This document shows, piece after piece, positions 13,858-20,768 of a DNA stretch of 35,942 nt; positions within the stretch are counted from its first letter, which is position 1, and the number at the start of each line of letters is the position of its first letter. Origin of the DNA: an uncultured Oscillibacter sp. (GTDB lineage: Bacteria; Bacillota; Clostridia; Oscillospirales; Oscillospiraceae); assembly GCA_910588005.1 (NCBI GenBank), contig CAJUQM010000029.1, forward strand, positions 1 to 35,942, in the 5' to 3' direction. The notes beneath the pieces were generated by a model. The model did no database searches. It was not told the DNA's origin and was given only the letters and a program-made list of their open reading frames with translations. A program made the position numbers and the translations under genes.

Positions 13858-14262
13858 ATGCTTTCATTACAGCTCAAATCCGGAGATTATCTGACCATCG
13901 GAGACGATATCGCGGTGCAGATCTTTCAACAGTCCGGGTCCGCGTTCAGCGTGGCGGTCAAGGCCCCTAGGGAAATTCCCATCCTGCGGGGAGAGGTTCT
14001 GGAGCGGGAGGGCGAGGACCGGCCTGACGGACTCCGCAGCCACAGGCCCCAGCGGCCCTCCAAGCGGGTGCGGAACGCCAAGAACGCGGAGGCCTTTGCC
14101 CAGCGGAAGGAGCGGATGTCCGCCGCTGTTTTGGAGATGCGCGGGATTCTGGACCGCATGGAGATGGAGGCGGACCGGGAGTCTTTGCGGGGGGAGATCA
14201 AGGCCCTGCGGGAGCGGCTGGAGTTGATCGCGCCGGAGAGACCCCATGAGCAGGGCGGCTGA
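13858..14262 (+). CDS. csrA: CsrA-family RNA-binding translational regulator with C-terminal extension
   Basis: 134 residues. The first 50 are a CsrA domain (LKSGDYLTIGDDIAVQI, then KAPREIPILRGEVLE). It retains the RNA-contacting Leu4 and Arg44 of the family, so it should bind GGA motifs and repress translation, in motile Firmicutes typically of flagellin. Most CsrA proteins are 60-80 residues. Here an additional 80 residues follow: a basic Arg/Pro-rich linker (about 55-80), then a charged helical, probably coiled-coil, segment (about 85-125). The start is ATG 13858, with AAAGGAG six nt upstream. The 3' end overlaps the start of the TnpB-like gene by 17 nt, so the two are probably translationally coupled. 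It is transcribed from the sigma-28 promoter. FliW, the usual antagonist, is not in the window. Confidence 0.88.
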   Translation: MLSLQLKSGDYLTIGDDIAVQIFQQSGSAFSVAVKAPREIPILRGEVLEREGEDRPDGLRSHRPQRPSKRVRNAKNAEAFAQRKERMSAAVLEMRGILDRMEMEADRESLRGEIKALRERLELIAPERPHEQGG

Positions 14263-15181
14263 GACCGAACGGGTCAAGCGAAATGCCGCGATTAAGCTCC
14301 GCATTCACCCGACGGCGGCCCAGGCGGAGCTGATTGACAAGACCTTTGACTGCTGCCGCTGGCTGTGGAACCGGATGCTGGCGGATGAGCAGGAGTTTTA
14401 CGCCGCCACAGGGCGGCACTTCCTCCCGACTCCCGCCAGCTACAAGCGGGAAGCGCCGTTTTTGAAAGAGGCCGACAGTCTGGCCCTGGCCACGGTGCAC
14501 CAGAACCTGCGGCGGGCGTTTCAGGACTTTTTTAAGGAGTCCCGGGGCTATCCGGCGTTTAAGCGGAGGAACGAAGGCCGGGAGGCCTACACCACCTTCT
14601 GCCAGTACTTTCGGTCCGGACCTACCGTCTATCTGACGGAGGAGGGAATCCGGCTTCCCAAGCTGGGGATTGTGAAGGCGGTGTTCCACCGCAGGCCCCT
14701 CCACTGGTGGACGCTGAAGTCCGCTACCGTCAGCAAGTCCCCCTCGGGCAAGTATTTTTGCTCTTTACTATATGAGTACTCCGAAAAAATTCAGGAGACG
14801 GCACCGCCTGAACGGGTATTGAAGCTGCAAAGCTCCCCGGACCACCTCTATACGGACGCCGGCGGAGGCGCCGTGGATTTTCCGCCCTGGCTGGAGGCCG
14901 CACAGGAAAAGCTGGCGCGGCAGGAGGCCCGTCTGGCCCGCATGCAGCCGGGGTCCGGCAATTACGAGGCCCAGCTGCGAAAGATCCGGCTCCAGCGGGA
15001 GCATATCGCCAACCAAAAGCGGGACTTTGTCCACAAGGAGAGCCGGCGGATTGCCGACGCCTGGGACGCCGTGGAGGCGGACGGTTCCAAAGGGGAGGGC
15101 GGAACGGGATTTGGCATGCTTCGAGAGTGCGTGGCCTACAAGCTGGCGCGGCGGGGAAAGCCGTTTTCCTCTAAGCCGTAG
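14246..15181 (+). CDS. TnpB-like protein with degenerate, truncated nuclease domain (TldR-like candidate repressor)
   Basis: 311 residues homologous to IS605-family TnpB/OrfB. The N-terminal domain is well preserved (KLRIHPTAAQAELIDKTFD, RWLWNRMLADEQEFY, AFQDFFKESRGYPAFKRR). The RuvC domain is damaged. The first catalytic Asp of GIDLG is replaced (VLKLQSS, about Q195). The following ENPxxL-like and IANQKRDFVHKESR helices are kept. The second acidic motif is degenerate (WDAVEADGSKGE). The protein stops after VAYKLARRGK, so the zinc ribbon and RuvC-III Asp are missing. Intact TnpBs are usually 370-420 residues. The pattern matches TnpB-derived, nuclease-dead RNA-guided repressors (TldRs), some of which sit beside fliC. 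The gene overlaps csrA and lies 411 nt before flagellin. No TnpA is present. A decaying transposon remnant is the alternative. Confidence 0.85.
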   Translation: MSRAAETERVKRNAAIKLRIHPTAAQAELIDKTFDCCRWLWNRMLADEQEFYAATGRHFLPTPASYKREAPFLKEADSLALATVHQNLRRAFQDFFKESRGYPAFKRRNEGREAYTTFCQYFRSGPTVYLTEEGIRLPKLGIVKAVFHRRPLHWWTLKSATVSKSPSGKYFCSLLYEYSEKIQETAPPERVLKLQSSPDHLYTDAGGGAVDFPPWLEAAQEKLARQEARLARMQPGSGNYEAQLRKIRLQREHIANQKRDFVHKESRRIADAWDAVEADGSKGEGGTGFGMLRECVAYKLARRGKPFSSKP

Positions 15182-15359
15182 GGGCGGCGATTGACGGCCG
15201 CTCTTTAGCGGAGGGGACATCAGGATTTTGGAGATTTTTCACAGGACAGACGTTGCCGGTTGGGACGCCGGTGAACGCCCATTTGCGGCTGGGAAGCGTT
15301 GATTTGATCGGCAAAGCCGGATTTGCCCATGAGATCAGCGCTCCCCGGAAAACCGTGAG

Positions 15360-15445
15360 GTGGGAACAAGAGAGGGTAACCCCGAAGCTTTCGGGCGAAC
15401 CCGAAGCCCGAGAGGGCGGTCCACGCGTATTCGGCATATGATTTC
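15360..15445 (+). ncRNA. Candidate omega/guide RNA scaffold and guide for the TnpB-like protein
   Basis: The segment can fold as a branched RNA. GTGG (15360-15363) pairs with CCAC (15421-15424) and encloses GGGT (15374-15377) paired with ACCC (15399-15402). Inside that is a CCCGA/TCGGG hairpin (15381-15395). A second hairpin, GCCC-GAGA-GGGC (15406-15417), has a GNRA tetraloop. TnpB omega RNAs lie at and beyond the 3' end of tnpB and end in a structured scaffold followed by the guide, so 15425 onward (GCGTATTCGGCATATG...) is the candidate guide. The fold is hand-drawn and the boundary uncertain. The structure could also belong only to the flagellin leader. Confidence 0.35.
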
Positions 15446-15492
15446 CTCCGGCTCGTACGGCCGGTCGAAATACAGCACCTGCGCCAAATGGC

Positions 15493-15519
15493 TTGGCCAC
15501 ATCCGGCCGGTATGGCCAA
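15493..15519. repeat. 27-nt near-perfect palindrome upstream of flagellin
   Basis: TTGGCCA (15493-15499) and TGGCCAA (15513-15519) flank a central CCGGCCGG (15503-15510), so nearly the whole element is self-complementary. It lies about 75 nt before the flagellin ATG. As DNA it could be an operator; as RNA it would be a stable hairpin in the flagellin leader. Confidence 0.55.
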
Positions 15520-15552
15520 CGCCGGGCGGCGCGAAACAACCGGAGCGGACCG

Positions 15553-15585
15553 CAAGGATGAGCGGACGCTTAGAATTTATGGAGG
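15553..15585 (+). promoter_or_regulatory. CsrA-type binding sites in the flagellin leader, including the Shine-Dalgarno
   Basis: CAAGGATG (15553-15560) matches the core of the CsrA consensus RUACARGGAUGU exactly over eight positions. A second ANGGA motif (ATGGA, 15579-15583) overlaps the GGAGG Shine-Dalgarno (15581-15585), seven nt before the ATG. Two sites, one occluding the ribosome binding site, is the arrangement known for CsrA repression of hag in Bacillus subtilis. A CsrA homologue is encoded just upstream. Confidence 0.6.
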
Positions 15586-15592
15586 TAACACA

Positions 15593-17254
15593 ATGCGCAT
15601 TCAACACAACATTATGGCGATGAACGCCTACCGCAATTACAACACCAACACTTCCGCGCTGAGCAAGAACCTGGAAAAGCTGTCTTCCGGCTATAAGATC
15701 AACCGTGCCGGCGACGACGCCGCCGGTCTGGCCATTTCCGAGAAGATGCGCGCTCAGATCACCGGCCTGAACGCCGCCCAGAAGAACGTGAAGGACGGCA
15801 TCTCTCTGGTGAAGACCGCTGAGGGCGCCATGCAGGAAGTTCAGGACATGCTCAACCGCATGGAGTATCTGGCCACCCAGTCCGCCAACGGCACCTATCA
15901 GGACGAGGTTGACCGTGAGAACCTGCAGAAGGAAGTCGACGCGCTGAAGACCGAAATCAACCGCATCGCCGACTCCGCCAACTTCAACGGCATCAAGCTG
16001 CTGGACGGCTCCGCCGCAGGCGCTGCCGCCGGTTCTCTGAGCGACGTCACCGTGACCCACGTGGCGGACGCTCTGCCCGCCGCCGACAAGGCTACCAAGG
16101 GCGTGTACTCTATCGACCTGAAGAACTTCTCCGCCAGCATCGCCTCCACCTCCGCCAGCGGCACCGTCACCATCTCTGTGGGCGGCCAGGCGGTTGCTTC
16201 GGCCACCATCAGCACCACCGGCGGCAGCGCCAGCGGCGCCGACTTCACGGCCACCACCGGCACGGTTACCATCGGCGGCGTGGACTTCGAGGCCAAGATG
16301 AGCGGCAGCAAGCTGACCCTGACCATGAAGAACGACCCCACCGCCAAGTTCGACACCGCCATGGACGTCACCATTACCGGCGCCGCGGGCTTCACCACCA
16401 ACGGCAACACCGGCCACACGCTGGGCGTCACGGTGGATCAGGAGGCCGTTCCCGCCGGCTCCCGCCTGTATGCCCAGGGTAAGTTTGACCTCGGCACCGT
16501 TACAGACGGCATGCAGCTGAAGATCGGCAAGGAGACCTATACCTTCGCCGTTGGCTCCAACAGCCAGTTCAAGAACGGCAGCAAGGTGATTGACCTGACC
16601 GATCTGGAGAAGGACGACACCGATCTGACGAAGATTGCCGCCCGCCGCCTGACCCAGGCCGCCGCTGGCAACAAGATGTTCAAGGTCACCACGGATAACG
16701 ACAGCGGCGAGATCCAGATCACCGAAAAAGAGGGCGCCGGCATCGATTACACCGTGAACAACCTGGTCGGCACCAGCAAGACCAACCACGCCGACGCCGG
16801 CAACGCCGCCTGGAAGGGCCTGGTGCAGAAGGGGCAGGCTACTACCGGCGGCTCCAGCGGGCTGACCCTGCAGATCGGCGACACCAGCGACAACTTCAAC
16901 CGGCTGGCCGTTGAGATCGGCGATATGCACACCTCCGCGATGGGCATTGCCGGCATCGACATCGGCTCCTCCGACGGTGCTTCCGAGGCGATCAGCGTCA
17001 TCAAGAACGCCATCAACTACGTCTCCGGCGTCCGCGGCGACCTGGGCGCTGTCCAGAACCGTCTGGAGCACACCGCCAACAACCTGAGCGTCATGGCGGA
17101 GAACATCCAGGACGCCGAGTCCACCATCCGCGACACCGACGTTGCCGAAGAGATGATGAGCTACACCAAGAATAACATCCTGGTTCAGTCCGCCCAGGCC
17201 ATGCTGGCCCAGGCCAACGCTGTTCCCCAGGGCGTGCTGCAGCTGCTCCAGTAA
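15593..17254 (+). CDS. fliC: Flagellin
   Basis: Structural subunit of the flagellar filament, 553 residues. The N-terminal D0/D1 helices (1-140, starting MRIQHNIMAMNAYRNY and including LSSGYKINRAGDDAAGLAIS) and the C-terminal D1/D0 (about 460-553, ending MLAQANAVPQGVLQLLQ) are canonical. The central 320 residues are variable and rich in Gly, Ala, Ser and Thr, a plausible surface for O-glycosylation. The residues matching the TLR5-contacting Arg90, Leu94 and Glu114 of Salmonella flagellin appear conserved (R89, L93, E121). Codon use is heavily biased to C-ending codons, unlike most neighbours, consistent with very high expression. The start ATG 15593 follows GGAGG. Downstream are a terminator, a flagellin methylase gene and glycan genes. 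Confidence 0.97.
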   Translation: MRIQHNIMAMNAYRNYNTNTSALSKNLEKLSSGYKINRAGDDAAGLAISEKMRAQITGLNAAQKNVKDGISLVKTAEGAMQEVQDMLNRMEYLATQSANGTYQDEVDRENLQKEVDALKTEINRIADSANFNGIKLLDGSAAGAAAGSLSDVTVTHVADALPAADKATKGVYSIDLKNFSASIASTSASGTVTISVGGQAVASATISTTGGSASGADFTATTGTVTIGGVDFEAKMSGSKLTLTMKNDPTAKFDTAMDVTITGAAGFTTNGNTGHTLGVTVDQEAVPAGSRLYAQGKFDLGTVTDGMQLKIGKETYTFAVGSNSQFKNGSKVIDLTDLEKDDTDLTKIAARRLTQAAAGNKMFKVTTDNDSGEIQITEKEGAGIDYTVNNLVGTSKTNHADAGNAAWKGLVQKGQATTGGSSGLTLQIGDTSDNFNRLAVEIGDMHTSAMGIAGIDIGSSDGASEAISVIKNAINYVSGVRGDLGAVQNRLEHTANNLSVMAENIQDAESTIRDTDVAEEMMSYTKNNILVQSAQAMLAQANAVPQGVLQLLQ

Positions 17255-17292
17255 TAGCAGTACCGTTGTTCAAAGCAGCAATAGATCCAATC

Positions 17293-17324
17293 AAGCGGGG
17301 CGGGCTTTGGCCCGTCCCGCTTTT
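17293..17324 (+). terminator. Intrinsic terminator after flagellin
   Basis: A 13-bp stem with one G-U pair (AAGCGGGGCGGGC at 17293-17305, TTTG loop, then the complementary arm) is followed by TTTT. It begins about 40 nt after the flagellin stop and ends the highly expressed transcript. Confidence 0.85.
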
Positions 17325-17409
17325 CCGGTTTTGAAAAAGGGACCTAAGGGTTTTTGGGCGTTTTTTCAAGTTCGGAAGAGCCGGATTACGACGAAAAAGG
17401 AGACCCGTT

Positions 17410-18627
17410 ATGAACGAGCAGACTGTTTCGATCCGCACAGCCCTGATGCCCCTGTGCTATAAGGACTTTCACTGCCTGGCGGGGGACTGCAGGGACAATT
17501 GCTGCGGCGGCTGGGAGATCGCCTTCAACAAAAAGGACTATCTGCACATCAAGCGCAGCGCCAAGAGCCAGGAGCTGCGGGAGATTTTGAGCGAGGGGAT
17601 GTCCCGCCTTCGGGGAGATGCCCACGACGAGCTTTACGCCCGTTTCGATATGGACGCCGGGGGCCAGTGCCGCTTTCAGACAGCGGAGGGACTGTGCCGC
17701 CTTCAGATGGAGTGCGGGGCGGAGACGCTGCCCCATGTGTGCCGGGTGTACCCCAGGCAGGAGTGAGATACCCCCGCGGGCAGGGAGCTGTCCTTAAGCC
17801 CCTCCTGCGAGGCCGTGCTGGCCCTGCTTTGGGACTTGCCCCAGGGGATCGACTTCTGGGAGGAGCCGCTGCCGAAGCGGGATTGGAAAAATGTGGAGGT
17901 CTACCCCCGCTGGAGGCGGTTTGCCGAGATCCGCTCCTTCTGCATCGACGTGCTGCAGGAGCGGACGCTGCCCCTTGCCCACCGGCTCTTGCTGCTGGGA
18001 CTGCTGCTCCAGAGATTAAAGGGGACGGAGTGGGCGGAGCCGGGCGTTGTGGATGAGTGGCTGGCCTGGGGCGAGAGCCAGCTGCGCAGCCCTGCCACCG
18101 CAGCCGCCCTGGGGCAGCTCCCGAAAAACCGGGAGAGCTTTTTATCCAGTAATTTCCAGATGCTGATGGAGTTGTACAAGGCCCACGCGGCGGGAGCCGC
18201 GGTGTATCAAGAGCTGTTCTCCGCCTTCACCGCGGGGGCGGACAGGGCGGATCCCGGCATGGCGTCCGTGGACCTTTTGCGTTATCAGGCGCTGGAGGGA
18301 CAGCTGGAGGAGCTGCTGGGACACACAGAGCACTTTTTTGAAAACCTGATGGTTATGACCGCCTTTTACCTGTCGTTCCCGGATGTGGACAACCCGGGGG
18401 ACCTGTGGAAGAGCTATGTGGATTTGTGCTGCATGTACAGCTTTTGGCGGTTTGCCGCCGTATACGGCTGCGCTCAGGAGTCCAGCCGGGAGCGGCTGTT
18501 CCACGTTCTTGGCACGGTCAACCGGGGGCTGCTGCACGACTCCAGGACACGGAGACGGCTGCTGGACGAGCTGATCGAGGGAAACAGCGCCTCTCTGGCC
18601 CATATGGCCATTTTGCTGGGCGGCTGA
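17410..18627 (+). pseudogene. fliB: Flagellin lysine N-methylase (fliB) interrupted by an in-frame TGA
   Basis: FliB methylates lysines on flagellin. The frame runs for 406 codons, the expected family length, but TGA at 17764-17766 (codon 119) splits it. The first part holds the Cys-rich, probably Fe-S-binding region (FHCLAGDCRDNCCGGWEI, then GQCRF, LCRLQMECG and the CRVYPR motif). The second resumes at once in the same frame (LSLSPSCEAVLALLWDL) and reads cleanly to 18627. The TGA falls in a poorly conserved linker between CRVYPR and SLSPSC. Nothing else is damaged, so the mutation is recent, a sequencing error, or readthrough occurs. The start is ATG 17410, with AAGGAG seven nt upstream. A GTG at 17815 could start a C-terminal fragment, but it has no convincing ribosome binding site. 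Confidence 0.85.
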
Positions 18628-18665
18628 ATGATGCAAGAGCGGAAATAAAGGAGATGGATACGCAG

Positions 18666-20768
18666 ATGAAGCCTGTGCTGTCAATTGGAATGATCTTTAA
18701 GAATGAGATCCGCTGCCTGGAGCGGTGCATGAAGTCCCTGGAATCCTTGCGAAAGGCGATTCCCTGCGAGCTGGTGATGGCGGATACCGGCTCCGGCGAC
18801 GGCAGCCGGGCTGTGGCGGAAAAATATGCCGACATTGTGTTTGACTTTCCCTGGATTAACGACTTTTCCGCAGCCCGGAACGCGGTGATCGACCGCTGCT
18901 CCGGCGAGTGGTTTTTTACGGTGGACGCGGACGAGTGGCTGGATCAGGAGATCTCCGAGCTGGTGGAATTTTTGAGCGACCGCCGGAGGTGGGTCTATCC
19001 GTTCTGTGGGGTCTTCATCCGGAACTACGCCACGCCGGATTTGGACGGGGAGTGCGGGGATTTCCTGGCGGTGCGCATGATGCGCATGTCCACCGGCGAG
19101 CGGTACCGCGGCGCGATCCATGAGGCCTGGGGATACGCGGGCACGGTTCATGGGCTGGGAAAGACGGTTCTGCACCATGACGGTTATGTGAAGATCACCA
19201 CGGAGCAGGGGCAGGAAAAGCGGCGGCGGAATATGGAGCTGCTCCGGAAAAAGCTGGAGGAGGAGCCGGATCAGCTGAAGGTTATGCTCCAATGCGTGGA
19301 GAGTTCCAACGGGAGTCCCGCCTATGAGGGATATATCCGGCAGGCCCTGGAGGGCGTGGAGCGGAAGCTGTTTCAATGGGAGCTGTTCGGCCCGGCTATT
19401 TTCCGCCATGCCGTGATCTGGGCCGCCGCGCAGGATCTGCCGGAGCTGGAGGAGTGGGCGGATCAGGCCATGGAGCAATTTCCGGATTCCCCGTTTACCG
19501 ACGTTGACACGGCGTACGCCCTGTTTATCCGCTATGCGGAACGCCAAAATTATGAAAAGGCCATTCCCCTGGGAGAGCGGTATCTGGACGGCGTCAAGCG
19601 CTATCACGCCGGGGGCTATAACGCCTCGGCGCTGCTGGTCAGCACGCTTGCCATGGCCACGCCGGGGAGAGAGGATGGGGCGAGGGCCATTCTGGCGGAC
19701 GCGTATTTCCATACGCGCCAGATCCAAAAGGCCAAACACGCTCTGGAGGAGATCGACTGCGGCCGGATGTATCCGGAGGCGGTGGGAAACTACATCGGAG
19801 CCATGATGAACCTCCACGCCCAGGGCGGGGTGGATCTGTCTTCGGCTCTGGTGGGATTTTGGGAGAAAACCGGGCAGACGGAACCGAAAAAGAAGCGGGG
19901 TGAGGCGTGCCGGCGCGCCATGGCGGCTGCGGCGGAGATCGTCTTTTCCGCCGCCTATCGCGCCGCAGAGGACGAAAAGGGATTCCGCCATGCCTATACG
20001 CTGTTCCTGCCTTTGGCGGGCCAGTGTGAGACCGGCAACGCCGCCCGGATTTTGGCGGCGGAGTCTGCGGATGAGATGGCGGCGGTGTTGGCGGCCGTGG
20101 AGGACTGGGAGCATCTCCCTGTCTCCGCGCTGGCCCGGGCCATTGGGGCGGGAGCGGTGTTCCCCCTGCCGGAGAAGCCGCTGAATTTGGAAGTGATGGA
20201 CAATCTCGCCGCCCGGCTGGCCCAAGAGCCGACGCAGCTGTTTTCCGTACTCCGGCAGGCCGCGGCCGGCGTGGAGACGCCCCAGGCCCTGGCCTGGGTC
20301 CGAGGTCTGGCCCTGGCCGCGGTTCAGACCTGCCAGTGGGAGGATGAGACGCGCGGCATGGAGTTGGCCCGGACCTTTGCGGAGGTGGAGGGGAGATTTC
20401 TCCCGGCCTGTTACGCGCCGGGTGTTCTCCGGGAGGAGAACCTCTTTTTCCTGCCCCCCCTGCACCGCTTTGGCTGGCATTGCGCCCAGGCCTTCGCGGC
20501 GCTGGACGCGGGGGACACGGTTGCGTATACCAGGTGCTTGCGGAAGGGCCTTGCGTCTTGTGAGGCGATGAAGCCCATGGTGGAATTTTTGATGGAGCAC
20601 ACGCCGGGGCTGCGCCGGGAGGAACCCAGTGCGGAACTTCTGGCATTGGCGGAGCAGGTGAGGACGGTGCTGGCGGCCTATCCGGCGGATGACCCGGCTG
20701 TGACGGCGCTGAAAGCCAGTCCGGCGTATCAAAAAGTGGCCTATTTGATTGAAGGAGACTGCGAATGA
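18666..20768 (+). CDS. Family 2 glycosyltransferase with long TPR-like C-terminal region
   Basis: About 700 residues. The first 200 are a GT2 (GT-A fold) domain: LSIGMIFKNEIRCLERCMKSL at the start, ADTGSGDGS (39-47), and the DxD-type TVDADEW with DAD at 87-89, expected to bind the metal and nucleotide sugar. The remaining 500 residues are helical with TPR-like repeats, a layout seen in protein O-glycosyltransferases and in flagellin-glycosylation islands. It probably glycosylates flagellin in the cytosol; the sugar is unknown. I place the start at ATG 18666 because AAAGGAG (18647-18653) abuts the alternative ATG 18654 too closely. Its stop overlaps the rfbF start (ATGA), so the two are coupled. 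Confidence 0.82.
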   Translation: MKPVLSIGMIFKNEIRCLERCMKSLESLRKAIPCELVMADTGSGDGSRAVAEKYADIVFDFPWINDFSAARNAVIDRCSGEWFFTVDADEWLDQEISELVEFLSDRRRWVYPFCGVFIRNYATPDLDGECGDFLAVRMMRMSTGERYRGAIHEAWGYAGTVHGLGKTVLHHDGYVKITTEQGQEKRRRNMELLRKKLEEEPDQLKVMLQCVESSNGSPAYEGYIRQALEGVERKLFQWELFGPAIFRHAVIWAAAQDLPELEEWADQAMEQFPDSPFTDVDTAYALFIRYAERQNYEKAIPLGERYLDGVKRYHAGGYNASALLVSTLAMATPGREDGARAILADAYFHTRQIQKAKHALEEIDCGRMYPEAVGNYIGAMMNLHAQGGVDLSSALVGFWEKTGQTEPKKKRGEACRRAMAAAAEIVFSAAYRAAEDEKGFRHAYTLFLPLAGQCETGNAARILAAESADEMAAVLAAVEDWEHLPVSALARAIGAGAVFPLPEKPLNLEVMDNLAARLAQEPTQLFSVLRQAAAGVETPQALAWVRGLALAAVQTCQWEDETRGMELARTFAEVEGRFLPACYAPGVLREENLFFLPPLHRFGWHCAQAFAALDAGDTVAYTRCLRKGLASCEAMKPMVEFLMEHTPGLRREEPSAELLALAEQVRTVLAAYPADDPAVTALKASPAYQKVAYLIEGDCE

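Larger units (their letters stand above)
15182..15592 (+). other. Structured gap between the TnpB-like gene and flagellin
   Basis: This 411-nt gap has no gene with a ribosome binding site and no recognisable promoter of either sigma-A or sigma-28 type. A frame from about 15206 to 15441 reads like a TnpB C-terminal tail out of register with the upstream ORF, suggesting it derives from the 3' part of an ancestral tnpB whose zinc-ribbon region was deleted. It contains a branched RNA-like fold (15360-15424), a 27-nt near-palindrome (15493-15519) and CsrA-type sites before the flagellin start. It probably serves as guide RNA source, flagellin leader, or both. Confidence 0.5.

Noticed and set aside
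14246..15181. Intact IS605-family transposon
   Set aside because: No TnpA gene is present, the TnpB-like protein lacks catalytic residues and its C-terminus, and I could not recognise a left-end hairpin upstream because csrA overlaps the start.
15335..17071. Open frame of more than 570 codons on the minus strand opposite flagellin
   Set aside because: It mirrors the highly biased codons of flagellin, is rich in Gly, Val and Ala without a recognisable fold, and has no ribosome binding site. It is a shadow.
17764..17823. TGA in fliB as a selenocysteine codon
   Set aside because: The position falls in a variable linker, not at a conserved Cys, and I see no convincing SECIS-type hairpin just after it. 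TGA is a normal stop in neighbouring genes.
18681..20732. Long minus-strand open frame opposite the first glycosyltransferase
   Set aside because: The plus-strand gene has clear GT2 motifs, and the antisense product is His/Arg/Gln-rich and low in complexity, as expected of a shadow in GC-rich DNA.
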